NCBI RefSeq assembly: GCF_006547145.1
Contig: NZ_CP041244.1
Coordinates: 4,030,001 to 4,094,000 of the forward strand
Direction: 5' to 3'
DNA length: 64,000 nucleotides
Origin: Actinomadura sp. WMMA1423
Lineage (GTDB): Bacteria > Actinomycetota > Actinomycetes > Streptosporangiales > Streptosporangiaceae
Of the stretch, positions 43,648 to 53,043 are shown in pieces (the first letter of the stretch is position 1; every line of letters starts with the position of its first letter). Made by a program: the position numbers and the translations under genes. A model generated the notes under the pieces. The model was given only the letters and a program-made list of their open reading frames with translations, was not told the origin of the DNA and made no database searches.

Positions 43648-45410
43648 CCAGCAAGAGGAGCCCGTCCGCTTGGCCGTGTAGGGCCGTGGCGTCCGCTATC
43701 GCGGTAGCGCTGCTGGGGGCGCTGGCGGCGGGTGTGGTGCTGTGTGTGGCGGCCGGGCCGGTCTGGGGTGCGGTCGATCCCGCGCCAACTCCTACACCGC
43801 CCTCGTCTTCGCCTCAACCAGCCGTACCGTCTGAGTCTCGGCTCCCGTCTCATCCTGCGGGAGCGACTCCTTCGCCGGCCCCGGCGACTCCGGGCGAGCA
43901 GAACCCTCGCGGTGGGGAGGGGGCGGGGTGCGGGCTCATGGACGTGGGCTGCATGGCCAAGCAGGCGGTGAACGGTTGGTTCGCCGACTTGGTGACCAGC
44001 GCGGCCAAGCCGATCTGCGACCTGCTGGCGCAGACCGTGCTGGGCACCCCGCCGCTGGACTCGCCCGACATGGCGCGCGCCAAGGACCTGTGGAGTGTGT
44101 CGCAGACCATCGCCAACACCTGTTACGTGCTGATCATTACCGCGGGCGGGGTGCTGCTGATCGCCGGGCATTCACTTCCCGGCAGTGAACTGACGCCCGG
44201 GCAGTTGGTGGCGCGGCTGGTGGGTGCGTTTCTGGCCTCCAACCTCAGCCTCATCTTGATCGGGTACATGATCACCTTCGCCAACGGCCTGTCCGCCGCG
44301 TTCCTGCGCGCCGGAGGCGAGGCGGTCGCCCCGGGCCGGGTCGCCAAGGCGATCTCCGCCTATCTCGTCGCGAGCCTGGTCCCCAATCAGCCGTTCACGA
44401 TCTTCATCGGGCTGGGCGTGGTGGTGCTGGCGGTGTGCGTGGCGTTCATCTACATCGTCCGGATCGCGCTCACCATGGTGCTGATCGCCGCCGCGCCCGT
44501 GGCGTTGATGTTCCACGCCTTGCCGATCACAGACGGGCTGGCCCGGTTGTGGTGGCGCAGCATCACCGGTGTTCTGGCGATCGGGGTCTGCCAGTCCCTG
44601 GTCCTGGCGACGGCGTTTCGGCTGCTGTTCTCCGACGTCAAGCAGCCCGACAACGACTCGGGCGGTCACTTCCCCGGGATCGTCTCGGGGACCGGGGTCG
44701 ATCTACTGCTGGCGCTGTGCCTGCTATGGATCATGGCCCGCGTCCCCTCCTGGGTCGCCCGGACCATCTGGCGCGCCGCCCAGCCCAGCGCTCTGACCGG
44801 GATGGTCAAAAGCCTCATCCTCTACCGCGGTCTGGGCGCCCTGATGCGCCGCCGCGTTCCCACTCCCAAATTCTGGACCCCATCGTCCCCACCTCCGCCT
44901 CCACCGCCTCCCTCCCCCGCTCCGTCGCCGCCCCCGACGCCGGTTCGACAGCCGTCGGCATTGCTGCGTCAGTCCCGCCTGGCCCTGGCACCGACTGACG
45001 CGCAGCACGCGCCGCCGCCGGAGTTGCCCCGTCCGAACGATCCACCACCGGCGCTGCCCGCCGGAGCGACCCCGATGCCGCCTGGAGCGATCCCGATGCC
45101 GCCAGGCCAGCCACCCGAACCCGACCGCGACAGGCAAGGAGGCCGCCAACCGATGCAACTCGCACTGCCGATCCCGGCCGCATCCGGCCCCGCTGGCACG
45201 AACGCGGCGCGTCGGCCGACGCAACTGGCGTTGCCCATCCCGGTCACCCGACTGCCACGGACGCCCTCACCGAGCCGAGCTGCGGTGCCGGGTGGGCGGC
45301 CGCGGGTGCGGTCGGGGCAGCTGATGCTGCCTGGCATGCCGAAGCGGCCCGTCCCACGCCGGCAGCTGACCTTGTGGACCGACCCGCCGAAGTCCAGGAG
45401 GCGTCGATGA
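43644..45410 (+). CDS. VirB6/TrbL-like polytopic conjugation protein
   Basis: A 588-aa protein starting with GTG. A signal-like helix and Pro-rich segment lead to several membrane helices (VLIITAGGVLLIAGH, GAFLASNLSLILIGYMITFANGL, FIGLGVVVLAVCVAFIYIVRIALTMVLIAAAPVALMFHAL, LLLALCLLWIMARVP). The C-terminal 170 residues are a Pro-rich cytoplasmic tail with a repeated MQLALPIP/TQLALPIP motif. This fits the inner-membrane channel component (VirB6/TrbL). It overlaps both neighbours by 4 bases. Confidence 0.8.
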   Translation: MTSKRSPSAWPCRAVASAIAVALLGALAAGVVLCVAAGPVWGAVDPAPTPTPPSSSPQPAVPSESRLPSHPAGATPSPAPATPGEQNPRGGEGAGCGLMDVGCMAKQAVNGWFADLVTSAAKPICDLLAQTVLGTPPLDSPDMARAKDLWSVSQTIANTCYVLIITAGGVLLIAGHSLPGSELTPGQLVARLVGAFLASNLSLILIGYMITFANGLSAAFLRAGGEAVAPGRVAKAISAYLVASLVPNQPFTIFIGLGVVVLAVCVAFIYIVRIALTMVLIAAAPVALMFHALPITDGLARLWWRSITGVLAIGVCQSLVLATAFRLLFSDVKQPDNDSGGHFPGIVSGTGVDLLLALCLLWIMARVPSWVARTIWRAAQPSALTGMVKSLILYRGLGALMRRRVPTPKFWTPSSPPPPPPPPSPAPSPPPTPVRQPSALLRQSRLALAPTDAQHAPPPELPRPNDPPPALPAGATPMPPGAIPMPPGQPPEPDRDRQGGRQPMQLALPIPAASGPAGTNAARRPTQLALPIPVTRLPRTPSPSRAAVPGGRPRVRSGQLMLPGMPKRPVPRRQLTLWTDPPKSRRRR

Positions 45411-46405
45411 GCACACGCCACCAGCAGCACGACCAGCCGCCGATGAGCGTGAAGATCCCCGCCGACGTCGACCAGCCCGACAAGATCCTCTACGGCCTCA
45501 CCGCCCGGCAACTGGGCATCCTCGCCGGCACCGCCGCCGCGTGCCTGTGGGTCTTCCTCACCTTCGGTCCGCTGGTGCCGCTTCCGGTCCTGGTCGCGGT
45601 GCTGGTGCCGGTCGTCGCGGCCGGGTTCGTACTGGCGGTCGCCCGCCACGACGGCATGAGTCTCGACCGCTACACCCTCGCTGCCCTCCGCCACACGCGT
45701 GCGGCGAAGGAACGCGTCACCTCCGCAGGGCCGGTGCAGCCGCCACCGGCCTGGTGCCGGATGCGCGGACGTCTCCCCGAACCCTTGAGGTTGCCCGTCC
45801 GCGCGGTCCGGGAAGACGGGGCGCTGGAGCTGGCCGGTGGCGGTGTTGCCGTCATCGTCCGCGCCGGCACCCTCACCTTCGGGTTGCGAACCCCGGGCGA
45901 GCAGGCCGGGCTGGTGGCGGTGTTCAGCCGCTGGCTCAACTCCCTGGACGCACCCGTCCAGATCCTCGTCCAAGCCCGTCCGGTCGACCTGACCGGCTTG
46001 GCCGACCACATCACCCAGCACGCGCCCGCACTGCCCGACCCGGCACTGGAGCAGGCCGCCTGCGCGCACGCCGCGTTCCTCACCGACCTGGGCGCCGCAC
46101 ACGACCTGCTCATCCGGCAGGTCCTCATCGTCATCACCGGCCACATCGCATCCTCAACCCCGGCGTCCGTCCTCCCATGGCGGCAGAACAAACACCGCCG
46201 AATGGGACGCGAGGCAGCAGCCGCGGTCGCGCTGCGGCGCGCCGCCGAGGCCGTGCACGCCCTGGCCGCGCTTGCCGTTCCGGCCGAAGTTCTGGACGCC
46301 GGAAGTGCCACTGCCGTCTTGACCGACTCTCTATCCCCAGGCGAACCACAGCTTGTGGACAACACGGCCCCAGGCGACGTGATCACTCACCAACAGGAGA
46401 GCTGA
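45407..46405 (+). CDS. PrgI-type membrane protein of the T4SS
   Basis: A 332-aa protein, ATG 45407 after AGGAGG. The N-terminal region (SVKIPADVDQPDKILYGLTARQLGILAGTAAACLWVFLTFG…VLVAVLVPVVAAGFVLAVARHDGMSLDRYTLAALRH) is a PrgI-like two-helix domain. The remainder is soluble, resembling the leading part of VirB4-like proteins (LTFGLRTPGEQAGLVAVFSRWLNSLDAPVQILVQARPVD). PrgI proteins sit before VirB4 in Gram-positive systems, as here. Confidence 0.83.
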   Translation: MSTRHQQHDQPPMSVKIPADVDQPDKILYGLTARQLGILAGTAAACLWVFLTFGPLVPLPVLVAVLVPVVAAGFVLAVARHDGMSLDRYTLAALRHTRAAKERVTSAGPVQPPPAWCRMRGRLPEPLRLPVRAVREDGALELAGGGVAVIVRAGTLTFGLRTPGEQAGLVAVFSRWLNSLDAPVQILVQARPVDLTGLADHITQHAPALPDPALEQAACAHAAFLTDLGAAHDLLIRQVLIVITGHIASSTPASVLPWRQNKHRRMGREAAAAVALRRAAEAVHALAALAVPAEVLDAGSATAVLTDSLSPGEPQLVDNTAPGDVITHQQES

Positions 46406-48279
46406 TGCGACCTTCATTCGGTGCGCTCTCACGCGCCCTCACCCACACCACCCAGCCCGAGACGCCGGACGATCCTCTCGCCGAAAACGGCCGTGGAGGC
46501 GGCCTAGACGACTTGGGCCTGGGTCCCTTAGCGCTGCGCGTCAATGCCCGATCGCTGGAACTTCCCGGCGGGGTGTGCGCGTCGTTCGCCGTGACCGGGT
46601 ACCCGAGGGAGGTCGGCGCGGGCTGGCTGGAGCCGCTGCTCACCTACCCCGGACGCCTCGACGTCTCCCTGCACATCGACCCGATCCCGCCGCTGATCGC
46701 CGCGCAACGGCTCCGCCGCCAACTCGCCCGCCTGGAGTCGGCGTCACGCGCCAACGCCCAGCAAGGCAGGTTGGCCGACTTCGCCGCCGAAGCCGCAGCC
46801 GACGACGCCGCCGAACTCGCCGCCTCCCTCGCCCGCGGCCACGGCCGCCTCTTCCGCGTCGGGCTGTACCTGACCGTGCACGCCCCAGACGCGGGTGTAC
46901 TGGAGGACGAGGTGCAGCGAGTGCGGGCGCTGGCCGCCTCGCTGCTGCTGGACGCCCAGCCCACCACATTCCGCGCCCTGCAAGGCTGGACCTCAACCCT
47001 GCCCCTGGCCTGCGACTCGATCAGTGCCCGGCGGGTATTCGACACCGCCGCGCTCGCCGCCGCCTTCCCCTTCACCTCACCCGACCTGCAACCGGTCCTG
47101 GGCGAGACGCCGGTGCTTTACGGGCTGAACGCCTACTCCTCCGGGGTGGTGGTGTGGGACCGCTTCGCCCAGGACAACTACAACTCCGTCACCCTCGCCC
47201 GCTCCGGCGCCGGCAAGTCCTACTTCACCAAACTCGAAGCCCTCCGCCTGCTGTACCAAGACGTCCACGTCGCCGTCATCGACCCCGAAGACGAGTACCA
47301 GCGCCTGTGCGACCACGTCGCCGGCACCCGCATCCCGCTCGGCTCGCCCAGTGTCTGCTTCAACCCCTTCGACCTCCCACAAGGCCAGGGCGAGGACACT
47401 CTCATCCGCCGTGCACTGTTCCTCCAGACCCTGATCGCTGCGATGCTCGGCGAGCCGCTGGCTCCAGCGGCGCGGGCGGTTCTGGACCGCGCGGTGCTGG
47501 CCGCCTACCGTGCGCGCGGAATCGGCTCCGGCCCCCGCACCTGGGCGCGTCCCGTCCCCGTTCTGGCCGACCTCACCACCCAGCTCGACGAGGTCGCACA
47601 ATCGGATGCTCCGGAAGCAGCCACGGCGGCTGACCTGTCGGCACGCCTCGCCCCCTACACCTCCGGCTCCTACCGCGGCCTATTCGCCGGGCCGACCACG
47701 ACTCGCCCGGCCGGGCATCTGGTGGTGTTCTCGCTGCGGGACCTGCCCGACGAAATTCGCACCGTCGGGATGCTCTTGGCCCTGGACGCGATCTGGCGCA
47801 CCGTCGCCGACCCGACCGACCGGCGCCGCCGCCTGGTCGTGGTCGACGAAGCCTGGACGCTTATGCGCGAGGACGAGGGCGCCCGGTTCCTGTACCGGCT
47901 GGCCAAGTCCGCCCGCAAGCACTGGGCCGGCCTCGCCGTCGTCACCCAGGACGCCGGAGACCTTCTCTCCACTGATCTGGGGCGGGCCGTGGTCGCCAAC
48001 TCCGCCACCCAGATCCTGCTCCGCCAAGCACCCCAGGCCATCGACCAGATCGCCGACGCCTTCGACCTCACCGAGGGCGAGAAGACGTTTCTCCTTGCCG
48101 CCGACCGCGGCCAAGGCCTGCTGTGCGGAACCGGCGCCGGTTCGGACCGGGCCGCGTTCAGCGCGATCGCCAGCCCGCACGAACACCAACTCGTCACCAC
48201 CGACCCCGCCGAACTCGCCACCCGCACCGAACTCCGCGACGCCACAGCACTCACGGACACGGAGACCGGTAAACGATGA
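46405..48279 (+). CDS. VirB4-like conjugation ATPase
   Basis: A 624-aa ATPase that powers assembly and substrate movement in the conjugative channel. Walker A ARSGAGKSYFTK (265-276) and Walker B RLVVVDEAW (about 476-484) are intact, with IDPEDEYQRL and the C-terminal motif TQDAGDLLSTDLGRAVVANSATQILLRQ typical of VirB4/TraC. It begins one base into the preceding stop (TGATG) and overlaps the coupling-protein gene by 4 bases. Confidence 0.92.
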   Translation: MRPSFGALSRALTHTTQPETPDDPLAENGRGGGLDDLGLGPLALRVNARSLELPGGVCASFAVTGYPREVGAGWLEPLLTYPGRLDVSLHIDPIPPLIAAQRLRRQLARLESASRANAQQGRLADFAAEAAADDAAELAASLARGHGRLFRVGLYLTVHAPDAGVLEDEVQRVRALAASLLLDAQPTTFRALQGWTSTLPLACDSISARRVFDTAALAAAFPFTSPDLQPVLGETPVLYGLNAYSSGVVVWDRFAQDNYNSVTLARSGAGKSYFTKLEALRLLYQDVHVAVIDPEDEYQRLCDHVAGTRIPLGSPSVCFNPFDLPQGQGEDTLIRRALFLQTLIAAMLGEPLAPAARAVLDRAVLAAYRARGIGSGPRTWARPVPVLADLTTQLDEVAQSDAPEAATAADLSARLAPYTSGSYRGLFAGPTTTRPAGHLVVFSLRDLPDEIRTVGMLLALDAIWRTVADPTDRRRRLVVVDEAWTLMREDEGARFLYRLAKSARKHWAGLAVVTQDAGDLLSTDLGRAVVANSATQILLRQAPQAIDQIADAFDLTEGEKTFLLAADRGQGLLCGTGAGSDRAAFSAIASPHEHQLVTTDPAELATRTELRDATALTDTETGKR

Positions 48280-50798
48280 CCCACACGACCTTTCTCCAGG
48301 ACGCCACCAGCGGCGCGGGCGTGTGCGGGCTGCTGTCGAGCCTCGAACACGCTCCGCACCGGCTCATCGACGCGGCAACCGGATACGGCCCCGTCGCCGC
48401 ACTGGGCATCATGGGCGCCGCTGCCGCTTGGACGAGCGTCCGCTGGGTGGTGTGGGACTGGCGCAACAGCAGACTCATCCCAGGCGCACGGTTGATCGAG
48501 GTGGCGGTGCCGCCGAAGGTGGAGCCGGCGAGCGCCGCCGCCTGGTGGGCCCGCCTCGTCGGCCTCACCCACCCCGGCTGGAAGCGCCTCATCTTCGGGC
48601 AGCCGCACCTGGCCTTCGAGTACCGCGCCGACCACAACGGTGTCCGCTTCCACATCTGGGTCCCCGGCACCATCCCGCCTGGAATAGTCGAGAAGACCGT
48701 CCGGGCGTCCTGGCCCGGCGCCACCCTCACCACCCGCCCCGCCACCCCACCACTCCCGCTCGACCAGAAGTACAAGACGGCCGGCGGGCGGCTGGTACCA
48801 GCCAGGCCCGAACACTTCCCGCTCACCAGCGACCACGACGCCGACCCACTACGGGGACTGCTAGGAACCGCGTCCGGGCTCGCCCAAGGCGAACACCTTG
48901 CTGTTCAGATCCTGGCCCGTCCCGCCACCGGCCGCCGCCTCGGTAAGGCCCATCGCGCCGCGTCCGCACTGCGCGGTGCCCGTTCCAATGCTCCCCAAGG
49001 CCATCTGTTCGACCTGGTAACCCCCGGGATGTCGGGGCACCGCAACCCCGGCGAACTCACCCGCCAGCACCCCGAGCGCGCCGAACAGGTCCGCGCGGTC
49101 CTCGGCAAAGCCGCCCAGCCGCGCTTTGAGGTCCAGATCCGCTACGGCGCCGCCAGCCGCCACCCCGATCAGATCGCCAGCGGCTGGCTGCGCGCACACG
49201 CCCACGAGACCGCCTCAACGTTCGCGCTGTTCACCTCCGGCCACCAGTACCTATGCCGCCGCCGACTCCGCTCGCCAGCTACCCGGCTGGCCGAGCGGCG
49301 ACTGCACCGCGGCTACCTGTTGTCGGTCGCCGAACTCGCCGCGATCGCGCACCTGCCCTACGACCTGGCCGCGCCCGGCGTCACCCGCGCAGGCGCCCGC
49401 CCTGTCGCGCCCTCACCAGCGATCCCCGTCTCCGGTCCCGGCATCCGCGTCCTCGGCGACTCCGACGCCGGCGCGCCACGTCCGGTCGGGCTCACCGTGG
49501 CGGGCGCCCGCCAGCACCTGCACGTCCTCGGTCAGACCGGCGTCGGCAAATCCACCTTCCTGGCCAACCTCATCCTCTCCGACGCCACCGCCGGACGCGG
49601 CGCACTGGTCATCGACCCCAAAGGCGACCTGGTCGCCGACGTCCTGCACCGCCTCCCCGAACGCGCCATCGGCCAGACCGTCGTGTTCGACCCCGCCGCG
49701 CCGGGCCGGCCACCGTGCCTGAACGTGCTCGCCGGGCATGACGCGGCGTTCGCGGCCGAGTCGATCGTCACCACCTTCCGCCGCTGCTTCACCTCGGCCT
49801 GGGGTCCCCGTCTGGACGACCTGCTCCGCTCCGCCTGCCTCACCCTGACCCGGGTCAACGGCACCCGCGCCACCCTCGGCGACATTCCCAGACTCCTCAT
49901 CGACACCGCCTACCGCGCCCGCGTCACCGCACGACTCACCGACGAACTCCTGCGCGGGTTCTGGGACTCCTACGACGAACTCACCCCGGCCGCCCGCGCC
50001 TCGGTGATAAGCCCCGTCATGAACAAGCTCCGCGCCGTCCTGCTGCGTCCATTCGTCCGCGACACCCTGTCCGGCGGCGCGTCCACCGTCGACCTCGCCG
50101 GCACCCTCGCCTCCGGTGGCCTCGTCCTCGCCCGCCTCCCCAAAGGCGTCCTCGGCGAGGACGCGGTCCGTTTGTTCGGGTCCCTGCTGCTGGCGCACAC
50201 CTGGCAGGCCATCACCCCGCGCGCCACGCAGTCCGAGCACGAGCGGTCGGACGCGGCCGCCTACATCGACGAGGCGCACAACTTCCTGAACCTGCCGGGC
50301 TCGATCAGCGACATCCTCGCCGAGGCCCGCGCCTACCGCTTCAGCCTGACCATCGCCCACCAGCACCTGTCCCAGCTCCCCAAAGACCTCCGCGAAGCCG
50401 TCTCCGCCGATGCCCGCAACAAGATCTACTTCGCCGCCTCACCCGAAGACGCCGCCGACCTTGCCCGCCACACCGCACCACTGCTGGCCCCGCACGACCT
50501 CTCCCACCTCGGCGCCTACCAAGCCGCCGCCCGGCTCATGGACGGCAACACCCCCACACCGCCCTTCACCTTCCGCACCCGCCCACTCCCCGAAGCGATC
50601 CCCGGACGGGCAAGCGCAGTCCGCAGCGCATCACGTGAACGCTTCGCACCCCAGCGCACCGCACGCTCCATCCCCGAAGTCGGCCTGCGGGACCTGGACG
50701 CCTCACCGCTCACACCATCCGCACCAGCCCACAGCCCCGATGGACCGACCGCAGCGACCGCCGATGCCGCACCGCCCGCAGAGGAAGAGCAGCGATGA
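48276..50798 (+). CDS. VirD4/TraG-like type IV coupling protein
   Basis: An 840-aa protein that should bring the DNA substrate to the secretion channel. One N-terminal membrane segment (YGPVAALGIMGAAAAWTSV) is followed by a large soluble part with Walker A LGQTGVGKST near residue 420, IDPKGDLVADVL, and Walker B AAYIDEAHNFL near 662. HQHLSQLPKDLREAVSADARNKIYFAAS is the usual sensor stretch. It is coupled at both ends by 4-base overlaps. Confidence 0.92.
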   Translation: MTHTTFLQDATSGAGVCGLLSSLEHAPHRLIDAATGYGPVAALGIMGAAAAWTSVRWVVWDWRNSRLIPGARLIEVAVPPKVEPASAAAWWARLVGLTHPGWKRLIFGQPHLAFEYRADHNGVRFHIWVPGTIPPGIVEKTVRASWPGATLTTRPATPPLPLDQKYKTAGGRLVPARPEHFPLTSDHDADPLRGLLGTASGLAQGEHLAVQILARPATGRRLGKAHRAASALRGARSNAPQGHLFDLVTPGMSGHRNPGELTRQHPERAEQVRAVLGKAAQPRFEVQIRYGAASRHPDQIASGWLRAHAHETASTFALFTSGHQYLCRRRLRSPATRLAERRLHRGYLLSVAELAAIAHLPYDLAAPGVTRAGARPVAPSPAIPVSGPGIRVLGDSDAGAPRPVGLTVAGARQHLHVLGQTGVGKSTFLANLILSDATAGRGALVIDPKGDLVADVLHRLPERAIGQTVVFDPAAPGRPPCLNVLAGHDAAFAAESIVTTFRRCFTSAWGPRLDDLLRSACLTLTRVNGTRATLGDIPRLLIDTAYRARVTARLTDELLRGFWDSYDELTPAARASVISPVMNKLRAVLLRPFVRDTLSGGASTVDLAGTLASGGLVLARLPKGVLGEDAVRLFGSLLLAHTWQAITPRATQSEHERSDAAAYIDEAHNFLNLPGSISDILAEARAYRFSLTIAHQHLSQLPKDLREAVSADARNKIYFAASPEDAADLARHTAPLLAPHDLSHLGAYQAAARLMDGNTPTPPFTFRTRPLPEAIPGRASAVRSASRERFAPQRTARSIPEVGLRDLDASPLTPSAPAHSPDGPTAATADAAPPAEEEQR

Positions 50799-51712
50799 CC
50801 CGACCCCGCACGACCCGTACCCGGCTACGCGGAACCCAGATTCGCGGCCCGCGTGTCTCCGCCGAGGCGGTCGCGGAACTGGCCTATCGGTTGACCACCC
50901 GCGACCGGAACCTGCTGGCCCTGGTCTGGGAGCACCGCGTCCTGACCACCGGGCAACTCACCCGCCTGTTCTTCCCCACCCCGGAAAGGGCCCGGCAGCG
51001 CCTCAACCACCTGCACCACCACCACGCACTCCTCCGGTTCCGCCCCTGGGCACCTGTCGGCTCCAAACCTTGGCACTGGGTCCTCGGTCCGGCCGGCGCG
51101 CATGTCCTGGCCGTCGAGCACGGCCAGAACGTCGCCGAATTTGGCTACCGGCAGGACGCCGCCACCGCCATCGCCGTCTCACCCCGACTCACGCACCAGA
51201 TCGGCGTGAACGAGTTCTTCGTCTCGCTGCACGCCCACGCCCGGCGTCAAGGCGGCGCCGTGGAGCAGTGGTGGTCGGAACACCGCTGCGCGGCCCTGTG
51301 GGGTGACCTGGCCAGACCGGACGCCTTCGGCCGCTGGACCGAGACCTGCGCCGACGGCACTGCGGCCACCCTGGACTTCTTCCTCGAACACGACACCGGC
51401 ACCGAAGCCCTCGCGCGGGTCACCGCCAAACTCGGCGGCTACGCCGACCTTGCCGAAGCCACCGGCACCACCACACCCGTCCTGTTCTGGCTCCCCTCAC
51501 CCAAACGTGAGGCCAACCTCCGCCGTCTCCTCGGCACCCCCGAGATCCCGGTCGCCACCGCCGTCCACACGCCCGCCACCTCACCCGACGGCCCAGCAGG
51601 CCGGGTGTGGCAGCTCGCCGGGGCCACCGGCTGCAGGCATCGCCTCGTCGACCTGGCCACCTTCTGGGGCACCGCGCCGCGGCGCGAGTCCGATAACGAC
51701 CGATGCCGCTAG
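50795..51712 (+). CDS. Replication-relaxation family protein
   Basis: A 305-aa protein. The N-terminal winged HTH (LAYRLTTRDRNLLALVWEHRVLTTGQLTRLFFPTPERARQRLNHLHHHHALL) and the following LTHQIGVNEFFVSLHAHARRQGGAVEQWWSEHRCA place it in the replication-relaxation family of actinobacterial mobile elements, which may process or bind element DNA. No relaxase tyrosine/histidine triad is clear. It overlaps the coupling-protein gene by 4 bases and the next gene by 10. Confidence 0.82.
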   Translation: MTRPRTTRTRLRGTQIRGPRVSAEAVAELAYRLTTRDRNLLALVWEHRVLTTGQLTRLFFPTPERARQRLNHLHHHHALLRFRPWAPVGSKPWHWVLGPAGAHVLAVEHGQNVAEFGYRQDAATAIAVSPRLTHQIGVNEFFVSLHAHARRQGGAVEQWWSEHRCAALWGDLARPDAFGRWTETCADGTAATLDFFLEHDTGTEALARVTAKLGGYADLAEATGTTTPVLFWLPSPKREANLRRLLGTPEIPVATAVHTPATSPDGPAGRVWQLAGATGCRHRLVDLATFWGTAPRRESDNDRCR

Positions 51713-52704
51713 TGATCGGGGCAGCGACCGCGCTGCTCGGCCTGGCCGCCGTGCTCGTCGCCGTGCTCGGCGCCGTCCTCCCCGGCCTCGGTACCGGGAC
51801 TGGGGCTGGTGCATGCCAGCCCGCTCCCGGCGGGTCCGTCAGCGACATCCCGCCCGCCTATCTGAGCCTCTACCTCAAGGCCGGCAGAGAGTACGGGATC
51901 GGGTGGCACATCCTGGCGGCCGTCGGGAAGGTCGAGTCCGATCACGGGCGCGGCGCCGGCCCCGGCATCGCCTCGGGCCGCAACCATGCCGGAGCCGCCG
52001 GGCCCATGCAGTTCATGCCCGGCACGTGGGCCGCGTTCGGTGTCGACGGCAATCGCGATGGCCGCAGGAACGTCTACGATCCGGCCGACGCGATCCCCGC
52101 CGCCGCCCGCTACCTCAAACACGGCGGCGCACCGGAACGCGTCCGGGCCGCGCTGTTTCAGTACAACCACTCGCGCGCCTACGTGGAACAAGTCCTCAAA
52201 CAAGCTCGTGCCTATGCCCGAGGCGGGACTGGCCAGCCCGAGGCAGCGATGGGGGCAGGGTGCGGCAATGCCTTCTCGGCGGTGCCCTCCAGTCAAGCCG
52301 CCGCCAGAGCGATTGCGTTCGCCCGCGCGCAACTCGGCAAGCCGTATGTGTGGGGCGCTACCGGACCGCGCGCCTTCGACTGCTCCGGCCTGACCTACGC
52401 CGCCTACCGTGCCGCCGGGATCAGCATCCCGCGCGTGTCCGGCGCGCAATGGCGGTACGGCCCTCGCATCCCGATCGGACGCGAGCAGCCAGGGGATCTG
52501 GTCTTCTTCAACTCCGGTCCCGGCACCTCGACCAATAATCCCGGGCACGTCGGCCTGGTCATCGGCGGCGGAAAGATGATCGCCGCGCCGCACACCGGCA
52601 CCGTGGTGCAGGTCCAGTCCTACCGCCGCTCCACCTTGCTCGGTTTCACCCGACCGACCGCGCACCGGCGAGCAAAGGCACCGGGGAAAGGAGCCGACCG
52701 GTGA
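51703..52704 (+). CDS. VirB1-like bifunctional wall hydrolase (lytic transglycosylase + NlpC/P60)
   Basis: A 333-aa exported protein. An N-terminal membrane anchor (LVIGAATALLGLAAVLVAVLGAVLPGL) precedes a lytic-transglycosylase domain with catalytic Glu in ILAAVGKVESDHG and GAAGPMQFMPGTWAAFG. An NlpC/P60 domain follows with Cys in AFDCSGLTYAA and His in NPGHVGLVIGG. Such enzymes open the wall for the conjugation channel. It overlaps the next frame by 4 bases. Confidence 0.9.
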   Translation: MPLVIGAATALLGLAAVLVAVLGAVLPGLGTGTGAGACQPAPGGSVSDIPPAYLSLYLKAGREYGIGWHILAAVGKVESDHGRGAGPGIASGRNHAGAAGPMQFMPGTWAAFGVDGNRDGRRNVYDPADAIPAAARYLKHGGAPERVRAALFQYNHSRAYVEQVLKQARAYARGGTGQPEAAMGAGCGNAFSAVPSSQAAARAIAFARAQLGKPYVWGATGPRAFDCSGLTYAAYRAAGISIPRVSGAQWRYGPRIPIGREQPGDLVFFNSGPGTSTNNPGHVGLVIGGGKMIAAPHTGTVVQVQSYRRSTLLGFTRPTAHRRAKAPGKGADR

Positions 52705-53012
52705 CCGATCGACTGATCAAGGCGACCACGGCGCTGGCGGTGGTGGCGGTCGCCGTCGTCGCCGCGCTCGTCTCCTACCAACACATACTCGGCCTGGCCC
52801 GCTCCCCACGGCGGGCCCGGTGCGATTTCGCGGCCGGTCCCCTTCACCGTGGACGGGGCTTATCTGGGCAGCGTCCACAGTGATCCTCGAAGCCAGCCAT
52901 CGCCACGGCCCCTTCATGCCCTGGCCAATGAAGCCAGGCAAGCGCCACCATCGGCGCAACGTGGCGCGCGGCGCCGCACATGGCCTCATCGGCGCAGATA
53001 AGCCTGAACGCC
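52701..53012 (+). pseudogene. Decayed DUF2637-type membrane protein gene
   Basis: The gene opens normally with GTG at 52701 (TDRLIKATTALAVVAVAVVAALVSYQHILGLARS), the usual start of DUF2637 proteins that follow the VirB1-like gene in such elements. The family's later motifs are then spread over different frames: VPFTVDG in one, GLIWAASTVILEASHRHGPFMPW in a second, ATIGA in another, and AHGLIGA at the end. At least three frameshifts are needed to rebuild the protein, so it is broken. The 5' open frame ends at 52883. Confidence 0.8.
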
Positions 53013-53030
53013 GGTGCGGCCGTGGGTCCG

Positions 53031-53036
53031 TATATT
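53031..53036 (+). promoter_or_regulatory. -10 element for a likely leaderless transcript
   Basis: TATATT ends 7 bases before the GTG at 53044, the distance expected between a -10 box and a transcription start that is also the start codon. There is no ribosome site upstream of the GTG. Confidence 0.5.
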
Positions 53037-53043
53037 GGCCACG

